A DNA stretch of 64,000 nt from Candidatus Syntrophosphaera thermopropionivorans. GTDB lineage: Bacteria; Cloacimonadota; Cloacimonadia; Cloacimonadales; Cloacimonadaceae. Every line of letters begins with the position of its first letter. The first letter of the stretch is position 1. This document shows positions 54,424 through 62,826 of this stretch, piece by piece. Below the pieces are notes generated by a model, which was given only the letters and a program-made list of their open reading frames with translations, had not been told where the DNA came from and made no database searches. The stretch lies in contig NZ_SMOG01000001.1 in NCBI RefSeq assembly GCF_004353895.1, positions 186,001 to 250,000 of the forward strand, in the 5' to 3' direction. A program made the position numbers and the translations under genes.

Positions 54424-55848
54424 TTATCTATTGATTATCCACTTTTGCACTCGCTCTTTTATTCTTTCTTTTTGTTCTTCAGTAAGCTCGTCTTCCAGTA
54501 GAGCCCTGTTTTCAGCAGCAGTTTTATTGCCATTAACTTCGGCTAAAGAGAACCAGAAGTAGGCTTCTTCCAGGTCTTTTGCGACGCCTTCTCCATTAGC
54601 ATAACAAACTCCTAAATTACATTGGGCTTGAGGATGACCCTGTTGAGCTGCCAGACGGTACCATTTGACTGCTTCATCATAGTCTTTGGGTACTCCTATG
54701 CCAAATTTGTAGCAAACTCCAAGATTATACTGTGCTCTCGGTTCTCCCTGTTCCGCAGCTAACATATACCAGCGGATTGCTTCTTTGTCATCTTTTTCTA
54801 CGCCGCGACCATTTTTATAACAGATTCCTAAACTGTATTGAGCACGAGCATCTCCTTTTTCTGCAGCCATCAACCACCAACGAACTGCTTCTTTATAATC
54901 CTGTGGGACTCCCTCTCCTTGATAGTATTTCATTCCCCACTCATACATTTCTTCTGCCGTTGTAGGATATATTGGAACTTTAGGTGCTGGAGTTGCTGGT
55001 TTTTGTGGCTCTATGGCTTCCGGTTTTTTAGGAGAAATCGGAGCAGGAGAAACTGCTTTTTCTATAGACTCATCAGAAGTTTTTGCTTTCTCAGATTTTA
55101 ATTCTGTAGTGAGAGATGAAGGAGTTGTAACTGATTCAAGACTTGGATAGTAAATCCCACTTTTTTTAAGTTGATTTATTACTATAAGATTCCCCTTAGT
55201 TTTCTTTTCCTGTTCCTGAGCTATGCGATACCATTTTTCTGCTTCTTGTTGATTTTTAGGGACACCCAATCCGTTTTCATAGCATACCGCAAGATTATAC
55301 ATAGCGTCACTATTACCTTGTTCTGCAGCATTAAGCCACCAGGACACTGCCAGGTAATAATTTTGCTCCACACCTTCTCCAGCAAAATATTTAAAACCCA
55401 GATTATTTTGAGCATAAGAATTGCCTTTATTAGCTGCTTTTTGATACCACTGAGCTGCTTCAGTTTTATTTTCTGCCACTCCATAACCATTATCCAGACA
55501 CCAGCCATATAAATATTGAGCATCTGGATTACCTTGACGAGCAGCTATTCGCCACCAGCGCGCTGCTTCAACGGCATTTTTCTCTATACCTTCACCTTTA
55601 AAATAGCACCAACCCAAATCACATTGGGCAGCAGAATTTCCATTATCTGCAGCCAGAGCCAACCATTTTACCGCTTCATACAAATTGCGAGGTACTAACT
55701 TGCCTTCATAGTAGATTCTACCCAGCTCATATTGAGCATCGGTATCTCCATTTTTAGCAGCAAAGAGTAATTCATCAATATAACTACTCTGGGCGTAAAT
55801 AGTTAGAAATAATAGGAGAGCGATAACCACTAATATAAATTTTTGCAT
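54424..55848 (-). CDS. Exported Sel1-repeat protein with two repeat blocks
   Basis: The signal peptide is FILVVIALLLFLTIYAQSS. Nine Sel1 (TPR-like) repeats of 36 residues follow, with the canonical A-Q-x-x-L-G-x-x-Y-x-x-G-x-G-V pattern (for example ARAQYSLGICYKNGRGVEKD). They fall in two blocks, five and then four repeats, separated by a Pro/Ser/Lys-rich linker of about 80 residues near 225-310 (AVSPAPISPKKPEAIEPQKP). The C-terminal helix is EEQKERIKERVQKWI. An in-frame ATG at 55869 exists, but AGGAGG before the ATG at 55848 decides. Sel1 proteins are scaffolds in the periplasm. No partner gene is obvious. Confidence 0.9.
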   Translation of the reverse strand: MQKFILVVIALLLFLTIYAQSSYIDELLFAAKNGDTDAQYELGRIYYEGKLVPRNLYEAVKWLALAADNGNSAAQCDLGWCYFKGEGIEKNAVEAARWWRIAARQGNPDAQYLYGWCLDNGYGVAENKTEAAQWYQKAANKGNSYAQNNLGFKYFAGEGVEQNYYLAVSWWLNAAEQGNSDAMYNLAVCYENGLGVPKNQQEAEKWYRIAQEQEKKTKGNLIVINQLKKSGIYYPSLESVTTPSSLTTELKSEKAKTSDESIEKAVSPAPISPKKPEAIEPQKPATPAPKVPIYPTTAEEMYEWGMKYYQGEGVPQDYKEAVRWWLMAAEKGDARAQYSLGICYKNGRGVEKDDKEAIRWYMLAAEQGEPRAQYNLGVCYKFGIGVPKDYDEAVKWYRLAAQQGHPQAQCNLGVCYANGEGVAKDLEEAYFWFSLAEVNGNKTAAENRALLEDELTEEQKERIKERVQKWIINR

Positions 55849-55929
55849 CTGGATACCTCCTAAGCTCAAGGATGTTTGTTATTATAAATAAAACATTCTG
55901 TCAAGAACGAATACTATTTTCGTGAGCTT

Positions 55930-57912
55930 TTACTTCACGATAGAGAACCTTAATACTATAGGTTTAGTTCTATTATCGGGAGAAAGACGCATCAGATAGA
56001 TGCCAGAAGAATATTTAGCAAAAGGAAGATTAATTTCAGGACCGTTATTAACCAGATGCTGAGAAAGGATTCTCTGTCCACGGATATTAAATATTTCCAG
56101 TCTTAAGGGGTCTATATTTAATCCAGTTATATCCTTTATAGTCAGATTGCCATTTTGATAACGGACATTAAATTGCGCAGGAGGAATTGGTTCATCAGGA
56201 GAATAGTTAGCCAGATAAAGCAGATAACTTTCTCCTGCTGCTAATAAAGGTATCATATAATCCCTTTCTTTATATTTGATACAAAGTTGAGGGATATCAA
56301 AGTCAGAATAATTATGCAGGGTAACTCTATAGAAATCGTCGTCTAAAGGTTCAATGGAAGTAATTTTCACCTGTTCAATAGCTAACATTCGGTCAAAGAT
56401 ATCCTCTAAGGGTGCAATCCAGAGTCCTCGTTCTCTTCTATAGAAATCCAGCATCTGAAGCATCTCATCCACATCATCTCTAATCTCATAGTCTCCAGTT
56501 GGTGTTATTTCCCAAAAACTTACACTATTAGCAGTAGGTAATAGACATAAATTAGTATAAGCAATATGTAAACCTTGTTCTGTTATTAAGGCATCAAGAT
56601 TATCAGGTGTCATTAAAGTTTTCATACATACGGGCATAAAGAAAGATAAATACTCCCAAACTTCTTCTCTGGTGCGTCCAAAGAAGTAAATAGGACGCGT
56701 AAGAGTTTTTGCCTCATAAACTATATGAGGTAAACGCCAGGGTTCATCATAAGCATTGAAAGGATTAGTAGGAGGAGTGTCTGCAGACCAAATATATTCA
56801 ATTTGAGATTGATTTATAATATCTGCTACATAACCTAAACTATCAGGATAAAGTCCGTTATACATTATATTTTCAGGATTATACCAAAAATTAAGATCAA
56901 ACCAACTGCGTATATTATAAGGTGATAAATCATTTAATAAAGCTTGAGTATTTGTTCCTGGAGGGTCAGTAAGAGGTGAATAAGTATGATAACCTATTCT
57001 ATTTCCATAACTTTGGATTTTAGTCCACATATTTCCTAAAGTATTTTTATTGATTCCGTAGATAGAGTTTGTAATTGGTATATTACGAGCAAAAAACCCC
57101 TTATTATAATATTTAGAACTAGTGGGATTATTACTTCCTTCAAAAATTGCTTGAAGACGTTCCAAGGTTTCGTCATCAGCATCACTAGTGATGCACAGAG
57201 CTGCTTTTTTATCTCCTAACCAACGGTTTATTTCTACAAGTATAGGCTTATCAATAAAAAGCAAGAAATTCCAATAATGCATATTTCCTGGAACTTGATA
57301 CATAGCATCTCTGAGCAGAAAGGGTTGATGCGAAATATGATCATATTGTCTGAAAAAGTGACAATGATAATCATATAGCATAATTTTATTGGCTGTTAAA
57401 CCTTCAATTCCATCACATCCATCATATTCAGAAGCAACAATCCAGAAATGGTCCTCGCCACTGGTATACTCTACTGCCTTATCCATATAAGGAGAAATGG
57501 TTCTATTTCTTGAAGGATCTCTCATTTGAATAGCTTTTACACCTTTGAGAAAAGAGGAAATAGGGTTTTCTGGATTATCCATTGTTAGATATAGTTCATG
57601 AAGATAAATTTCTGTCTTAAAAAGCGCTCTAATATTAAAGCGATAGGCATTTCTAAGATATTGATTTTCTGGAAGGATAGAGACAATTACATCAAGTTCC
57701 GGTGCCGAAAAAATAATTACTGTACTATCAGGATATGACCGTTCATTTTTATTAAAATTAACCTTATAATAGTTATATTCTCCAATCCTTTGATCTGCAA
57801 ATATATTTAGTTCAAATAAGGAATTGCTCCATACATTGCCAATATTAATTAATGCATAACTAAAGGATATACAAGAAAATATAAAGGAAAACATAAAGAA
57901 TAATTTTTTCAT
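55930..57912 (-). CDS. Exported polysaccharide-deacetylase-like protein with Por/T9SS-type C-terminus (copy 1)
   Basis: This 660-aa protein has a signal peptide (LFFMFSFIFSCISFSYA). Residues about 40-235 form a beta region. A NodB-like region follows: KAALCITSDADDE is the aspartate motif-1 position and GNRIGYHTYSP the His motif-2 position, with PHIVYEA later. The C-terminal module has a Por-type sorting signature (LRLEIFNIRGQRILSQ, YSSGIYLMRLSPDN, ending SIVK). The deacetylase call is tentative because catalytic residues are not canonical. It lies 19 bp from its tandem paralogue at 57932-59908, with a near-identical 3' 580 bp. It should be secreted and cell-surface attached. Confidence 0.65.
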   Translation of the reverse strand: MKKLFFMFSFIFSCISFSYALINIGNVWSNSLFELNIFADQRIGEYNYYKVNFNKNERSYPDSTVIIFSAPELDVIVSILPENQYLRNAYRFNIRALFKTEIYLHELYLTMDNPENPISSFLKGVKAIQMRDPSRNRTISPYMDKAVEYTSGEDHFWIVASEYDGCDGIEGLTANKIMLYDYHCHFFRQYDHISHQPFLLRDAMYQVPGNMHYWNFLLFIDKPILVEINRWLGDKKAALCITSDADDETLERLQAIFEGSNNPTSSKYYNKGFFARNIPITNSIYGINKNTLGNMWTKIQSYGNRIGYHTYSPLTDPPGTNTQALLNDLSPYNIRSWFDLNFWYNPENIMYNGLYPDSLGYVADIINQSQIEYIWSADTPPTNPFNAYDEPWRLPHIVYEAKTLTRPIYFFGRTREEVWEYLSFFMPVCMKTLMTPDNLDALITEQGLHIAYTNLCLLPTANSVSFWEITPTGDYEIRDDVDEMLQMLDFYRRERGLWIAPLEDIFDRMLAIEQVKITSIEPLDDDFYRVTLHNYSDFDIPQLCIKYKERDYMIPLLAAGESYLLYLANYSPDEPIPPAQFNVRYQNGNLTIKDITGLNIDPLRLEIFNIRGQRILSQHLVNNGPEINLPFAKYSSGIYLMRLSPDNRTKPIVLRFSIVK

Positions 57913-57931
57913 TTCGGTTAAAACCTCTAAT

Positions 57932-59908
57932 TTACTTCACGATAGAGAACCTTAATACTACGGGTTTAGTTCCATTATCGGGAGAAAGACGCATCAGATA
58001 GATACCAGAAGAATATTTAGCAAAAGGAAGATTAATTTCAGGACCGTTATTAACCAGATGCTGAGAAAGGATTCTCTGTCCACGGATATTAAATATTTCC
58101 AGTCTTAAGGGGTCTATATTTAATCCAGTTATATCCTTTATAGTCAGATTGCCATTTTGATAACGGACATTAAATTGCGCAGGAGGAATTGGTTCATCAG
58201 GAGAATAGTTAGCCAGATAAAGCAGATAACTTTCTCCTGCTGCTAATAAAGGTATCATATAATCCCTTTCTTTATATTTGATACAAAGTTGAGGGATATC
58301 AAAGTCAGAATAATTATGCAGGGTAACTCTATAGAAATCGTCGTCTAAAGGTTCAATGGAAGTAATTTTCACCTGTTCAATAGCTAACATTCGGTCAAAG
58401 ATATCCTCTAAGGGTGCAATCCAGAGTCCTCGTTCTCTTCTATAGAAATCCAGCATCTGAAGCATCTCATCCACATCATCTCTAATCTCATAGTCTCCAG
58501 TTGGTGTTATTTCGTAGAAACCAACTACACTGGAGTGAGAACCTATAGAAAGATGAGTGTAAGCAATGTGCAAACCATTTTCTACGATAAGAGCATCAAG
58601 ATTATCAGGAGTTATTAAATATTTCATACAGACAGGATTATAATAATTAGTATACTCCCATACCTCTTCTCTTGTTCTACCATAAAACCAGATAGGACGG
58701 GTGAGAGTTTTTGCCTCATAAACTATATGGGGTAAACGCCAAGGTTCATCATAAGCATTGAAAGGATTAGAGGGAAGTGTATCCGCAGGCCAAATATAGT
58801 CAATCTGAGATTGATTTATAACATCTGCTACATAACCTAAACTATCAGGATAAAGACCATTGTAAGCTATATCTTCAGGATTATGAGGGATTGCATGATC
58901 TATCCAAGTGCGTATGTTATATGATACTAAATCATTCAGTAGGGCTTGAGCATTAGTTCCTGGAGGATCTGCTAAAGGAGAATAAGTATGATAACCAATT
59001 CGGTTTCCATAATCTTGGATTTTTGTCCACATCTCTCCTAAAGAAGGTTGATTGATTCCAAAAATAGTATTGGTAATAGGGATGTTTCGGGCAAAAAATC
59101 CTTTATTATAATATTTTGGACTAGCAGGATTGTTACTTCCTTCAAAAACAGCTTGCAGAGTTGATAGACATTCACTATCTGCATCATTAGTGATGCATAG
59201 TGCCGCTTTACTGTTTCCTAACCATCTATTAATATCCAGAAGCACAGGTTTTTGTTTAAAAAGTAGAAAAGCCCATTGATGATAGCTATTTGGTGGGTTA
59301 TAAAATGCATCTCGTAGTAAATGGTTTTGTTGAGTCCTGGCATCAAAAGCACGATAAAAATGACAGTGGAAATCATAAAGCATAATCTTATTTGCCATTA
59401 ATCCTTCTATTCCGTCACAGCCTTCGTATTCAGATGCCACAATCCAGAAATGTTGTTCTCCGCAAGTATATTCCACTACTTTGTCCATAAAGGGAGTAAT
59501 ATTTTTATTCTTGGAAGAATCGTTTGTTTCAATGGCTGGAACCCCTTTTAAGATTGGATAAATATGCTGTTTTGAATTATCCATAGTTAAATATAGTTCG
59601 TGGATATAGGTTTCCTGTTTAAAAAGGGCTCTGATATTAAATCGTATAGCATTAATTAAAAAATTGTTTTCAGGGGTAAGAGTTACGGTTAAATCCATCT
59701 CTAAAGCTGAGAAAATAATTACGATACTATCGGGATAAGCATTTATTGATTTGGAAAAATTTATATCATAGTAATTTAATTCACCAACTCTCTTATTAGC
59801 GTAAGCATTGAGTTCAAAGAGATTACTAATTTTTAACCTTGTTTCGGAAGCGGTTAAAAAACTTATAAACAATATAAAAATACAGGTTAAATAAACTGAT
59901 TTTTTCAT
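57932..59908 (-). CDS. Exported polysaccharide-deacetylase-like protein with Por/T9SS-type C-terminus (copy 2)
   Basis: This is a 658-aa tandem paralogue of the gene at 55930-57912. The same layout holds: signal peptide (VYLTCIFILFISFLTASE), beta region, NodB-like region and C-terminal sorting module. Motif 1 reads KAALCITNDADSE, so one of the two Asp of copy 1 is replaced by Ser, and motif 2 GNRIGYHTYSP is kept. The first two thirds differ from copy 1 at many residues, while the last 190 residues differ at only two (R/G and I/V). The pair probably arose by tandem duplication with later homogenisation of the 3' ends. Whether copy 2 is catalytic is doubtful. Confidence 0.65.
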   Translation of the reverse strand: MKKSVYLTCIFILFISFLTASETRLKISNLFELNAYANKRVGELNYYDINFSKSINAYPDSIVIIFSALEMDLTVTLTPENNFLINAIRFNIRALFKQETYIHELYLTMDNSKQHIYPILKGVPAIETNDSSKNKNITPFMDKVVEYTCGEQHFWIVASEYEGCDGIEGLMANKIMLYDFHCHFYRAFDARTQQNHLLRDAFYNPPNSYHQWAFLLFKQKPVLLDINRWLGNSKAALCITNDADSECLSTLQAVFEGSNNPASPKYYNKGFFARNIPITNTIFGINQPSLGEMWTKIQDYGNRIGYHTYSPLADPPGTNAQALLNDLVSYNIRTWIDHAIPHNPEDIAYNGLYPDSLGYVADVINQSQIDYIWPADTLPSNPFNAYDEPWRLPHIVYEAKTLTRPIWFYGRTREEVWEYTNYYNPVCMKYLITPDNLDALIVENGLHIAYTHLSIGSHSSVVGFYEITPTGDYEIRDDVDEMLQMLDFYRRERGLWIAPLEDIFDRMLAIEQVKITSIEPLDDDFYRVTLHNYSDFDIPQLCIKYKERDYMIPLLAAGESYLLYLANYSPDEPIPPAQFNVRYQNGNLTIKDITGLNIDPLRLEIFNIRGQRILSQHLVNNGPEINLPFAKYSSGIYLMRLSPDNGTKPVVLRFSIVK

Positions 59909-60062
59909 TAGTCCCTCATTGGGAGATTTTATTTTAAGTAAATAACTTGCGAAATAATGTCAAGGTTAAATAGCTATCCTACTTTAGACTGTGATTTAAA
60001 GTAATATTTTCTTTTGGATTATTTTGTAAAATTTATGAATCTATAAGCTTACAACCTAAATA

Positions 60063-60102
60063 TAAAAGGCGGAGTTTAGAGAAAAATGAACTCCGCCTTA
60101 AT
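60063..60102 (-). terminator. Rho-independent terminator of the modular surface protein gene
   Basis: AAGGCGGAGTT (60066-60076) pairs perfectly with AACTCCGCCTT (60089-60099) around 12 nt. On the minus strand it is followed by TTTATA. It lies 17 bp past the stop codon at 60119. Confidence 0.85.
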
Positions 60103-60118
60103 GTAAATATTCTTAACT

Positions 60119-62659
60119 TTATTTGAGCAACAACATTTTTTTAGTGCAGCTGTAGTTATTGCATTGCATCTGATAGAAAAAGACTCCACTGGAAACAGGC
60201 TGATTATGATTGTCTTTTCCATCCCAGACAACTTTATAATGTCCAGGAGTTTTAACTTCATTTATTAGAGTCTTAACTAACTGTCCTTTCATATCATAGA
60301 TATTAATTTTCAAAGGAGTACTTTCCTTAATATTATAATAGATTATAGTTTCGGGATTGAAAGGATTGGGCGTATTTCCCAGAAGTTCTGTTCTGACAAC
60401 TGGAATATTATCATCCTGGATGGCAGTCTCTTGTAGAAAGAAGTTTAAGGTGGTGGTCAATCCTACCTGAACCAGAACTCCTTCCTGTGTTTGAGATTGA
60501 TAATTTGGATGACTTGCAGTCACACTATGTATTCCAGCTGCAACCAGCATAGTATAAGCTCCAGCTGTATTGGTGGTAACGCTTACATTTTCACAAGTCA
60601 CAGTTGCTCCACTTATGGGAACATTAGAAGTGCTACGCACAAAACCTGCTATAGTACCCACTGGTGTGATTAAAGTGAGAGAATTGGAAAATGCTGGATC
60701 GGACATCACTCCACCTGTATAAACTGATTTGACTGCCCATAGATAAGTACCATCAGGAAGATTATTCCAGGCTGTATCTATTATAGATAAATCTGTCGTT
60801 GGTTGTTCATTAAGACTCACCCAGAAATCTTCATTATTTGCCTGTCCCTGAAGTAGTCGCCATACTTTGAATCCAATCATACTTCGGTCATTAAATGCAT
60901 TTAAATTTATTTCTGGAGCATAAGTTGATAATGCAGGAGGAGTTAAACCCACATAACCCTGAATGTTCCAGTTGAAGTCACAATAAGAATTTACTGCTAG
61001 TAAGGTCGTCCATTGATCCTGCCAGAGAATCATATTCCCAAAACCATTTACTGCGGGACCTTCATCAAATCCAGCATAGGCAGGATTAAAACCTGTGGTA
61101 TCACAAAGATAACCAATCCAGAGTTCCTCCGTTCCAGTGATAAGAATGGGTGTATTTAGCATAACTGTGTTCCAGGTATTTAATACAGGAATAATAGGTT
61201 GGCTTAGAACCATAGGACCAGGACCAAGAGCATTTCCACCTAACCAGATGTGCACTACAAAGTTACCACCCATAGCAGGCCAAATCTTTACAGCTTGTAA
61301 ATAACCACCAGCATAAGCAGCTAAAGAATCAGCAGGAAAACGAGCAGCTACTTCAAAATTAGCAGAACCTGCAGTTCCAAAAGCATTAAAGTTTTGTCCT
61401 GAATCATAATGAATCCACCCTTCTTCGGGGACTAAAGGTTCCTGCCAACTTATCTGTACCGCTGTTCCATTATTAATTTCAGTAGCAATAACATTTATTG
61501 GACTATATGCCATCTCGCTTAAAACAATTTCACCCATATCTAAATTGGAAGAACCAACCACTGCCTGTCCAGTATAAATCTGATATCCTGGTGCTGCGAT
61601 AGTATAGTCGTAAGTTTGATTAGCATAGACACTATAAAATATGAAATAACCCTGAGCATCGGTAACAGTGGTATAATCTGCATATCCCGTAAAAGAAACG
61701 GTAGCGTTTGCAATACCAACATTTGGTGCATCACTTCCTACTACTCTTCCTTCCACGGTTACTTCCGGGATACCGGTAAGAGCAAAATTTTGAGTGGCTG
61801 ATTGACCTGCAAGAATAGTAACTGTATGAGATTGAGGATTATAACCTAATTTTGAGGCAGTAATAGTGTATGTTCCTGGTTGAATATAAGGGAAGCTATA
61901 ATTGCCATTTGCTCCCGTGATACGATATAATGGACTATCTTCAATTTGCACTCTTGCACCTTCCAGAGGTATACCAGAAGAGCTAACATTTCCACTCAAG
62001 CTTCCCATTCCATCCACATTAATTAGAAATGTAGTTTTCGGGAAAAGACCGATTACTCCCGTCGTTGGAGGATTATCAGGACTAATCTGCGTATTGTTAT
62101 TATAAGTAACCAGAGAACGATTGTCTCCATTAATTTGACATGCAAATAAATCTTGATTCATCCAATAAAAATCCTCTTCCCAAGGACGATATACCAACAT
62201 TACCAGATTGCCTCCTCTATAATTATAAGGATTAGTAAGATGTATAGTAATAGTATTTATTCCTGAAGGGTAATCTACATTATCCGCAAAAACCTGGGTT
62301 AATTGGGAAGCTGGGATCCAACCATTCGTTAGATTTTCGGAAAGTGTTTCTCCTAACCAAATCTGGGTTGGTTTATCAGTTAAATTACTCTCAAAATTAT
62401 TATAAAACATTATATCTGTTATTGTTCCTGCAGCATTCATCTCCGTAGCAAGATAAATGGTTTCAAATAAACTTGTTCTATAGGACATATCTACCGGAAC
62501 CCTGCCTACAAGGTTACCGGCTCCAATAGTTACCGAAATCTGAGTTCTGTCAGAAAGAGTCGATTTATTGTTATTGGCAATCAAACTAATAGGTAGAACA
62601 ATAAATGCCAAAACTATCAATCCGATTAAGAAACATTGAAAATGTGCTTTCATCTTCAT
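60119..62659 (-). CDS. Modular surface protein with carboxypeptidase-like regulatory repeats and Por/T9SS-type C-terminus
   Basis: This 846-aa protein has a signal peptide (CFLIGLIVLAFIVLPISLIA). An N-terminal module of about 200 residues (SLFETIYLATEMNAAGTITD) is shared with the C25 protein at 1-4205. Then come three CarboxypepD_reg-like beta modules (LSGNVSSSGIPLEGARVQIE; VEGRVVGSDAPNVGIANATV; IAGFVRSTSNVPISGATVTC), a fibronectin-III-like stretch, and a C-terminal FlgD/Por-type module (NTPNPFNPETIIYYNIKEST, ending TKKMLLLK). It is probably secreted and kept on the surface. No catalytic motif is seen, so it is likely an adhesin or structural protein. The same C-terminal half occurs in the next gene. 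Confidence 0.8.
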   Translation of the reverse strand: MKMKAHFQCFLIGLIVLAFIVLPISLIANNNKSTLSDRTQISVTIGAGNLVGRVPVDMSYRTSLFETIYLATEMNAAGTITDIMFYNNFESNLTDKPTQIWLGETLSENLTNGWIPASQLTQVFADNVDYPSGINTITIHLTNPYNYRGGNLVMLVYRPWEEDFYWMNQDLFACQINGDNRSLVTYNNNTQISPDNPPTTGVIGLFPKTTFLINVDGMGSLSGNVSSSGIPLEGARVQIEDSPLYRITGANGNYSFPYIQPGTYTITASKLGYNPQSHTVTILAGQSATQNFALTGIPEVTVEGRVVGSDAPNVGIANATVSFTGYADYTTVTDAQGYFIFYSVYANQTYDYTIAAPGYQIYTGQAVVGSSNLDMGEIVLSEMAYSPINVIATEINNGTAVQISWQEPLVPEEGWIHYDSGQNFNAFGTAGSANFEVAARFPADSLAAYAGGYLQAVKIWPAMGGNFVVHIWLGGNALGPGPMVLSQPIIPVLNTWNTVMLNTPILITGTEELWIGYLCDTTGFNPAYAGFDEGPAVNGFGNMILWQDQWTTLLAVNSYCDFNWNIQGYVGLTPPALSTYAPEINLNAFNDRSMIGFKVWRLLQGQANNEDFWVSLNEQPTTDLSIIDTAWNNLPDGTYLWAVKSVYTGGVMSDPAFSNSLTLITPVGTIAGFVRSTSNVPISGATVTCENVSVTTNTAGAYTMLVAAGIHSVTASHPNYQSQTQEGVLVQVGLTTTLNFFLQETAIQDDNIPVVRTELLGNTPNPFNPETIIYYNIKESTPLKINIYDMKGQLVKTLINEVKTPGHYKVVWDGKDNHNQPVSSGVFFYQMQCNNYSCTKKMLLLK

Positions 62660-62764
62660 TCTCCTTTATTAAACTTAATTTTATAGATATGCAATTATTG
62701 AACCAAAGTGGATTCACGGTATAAGAAAATGATCATATTTATTAAAAATACTTTTGATTTACTG

Positions 62765-62806
62765 AGGAAAGAAAAGCCCCGGAAGGTAAAAACCTATCCG
62801 GGGCTA
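62765..62806 (-). terminator. Rho-independent terminator of the right-edge surface protein gene
   Basis: AGCCCCGG pairs with CCGGGGCT around a 15-nt loop, and on the minus strand it is followed by TTTTCTTT. It lies 21 bp past the stop codon at 62827. Confidence 0.88.
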
Positions 62807-62826
62807 GGAGTTATGGTAGGAATTGT

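Noticed and set aside
54838-55512. Phe/Cys-rich plus-strand frames over the Sel1 gene
   Set aside because: The periodic 36-codon Sel1 repeats on the minus strand produce these shadows.
54424-55848. Tandem DNA repeat or CRISPR-like array in the Sel1 gene
   Set aside because: The periodicity (about 108 bp) is that of protein repeats with variable bases. There are no identical short repeats with unique spacers.
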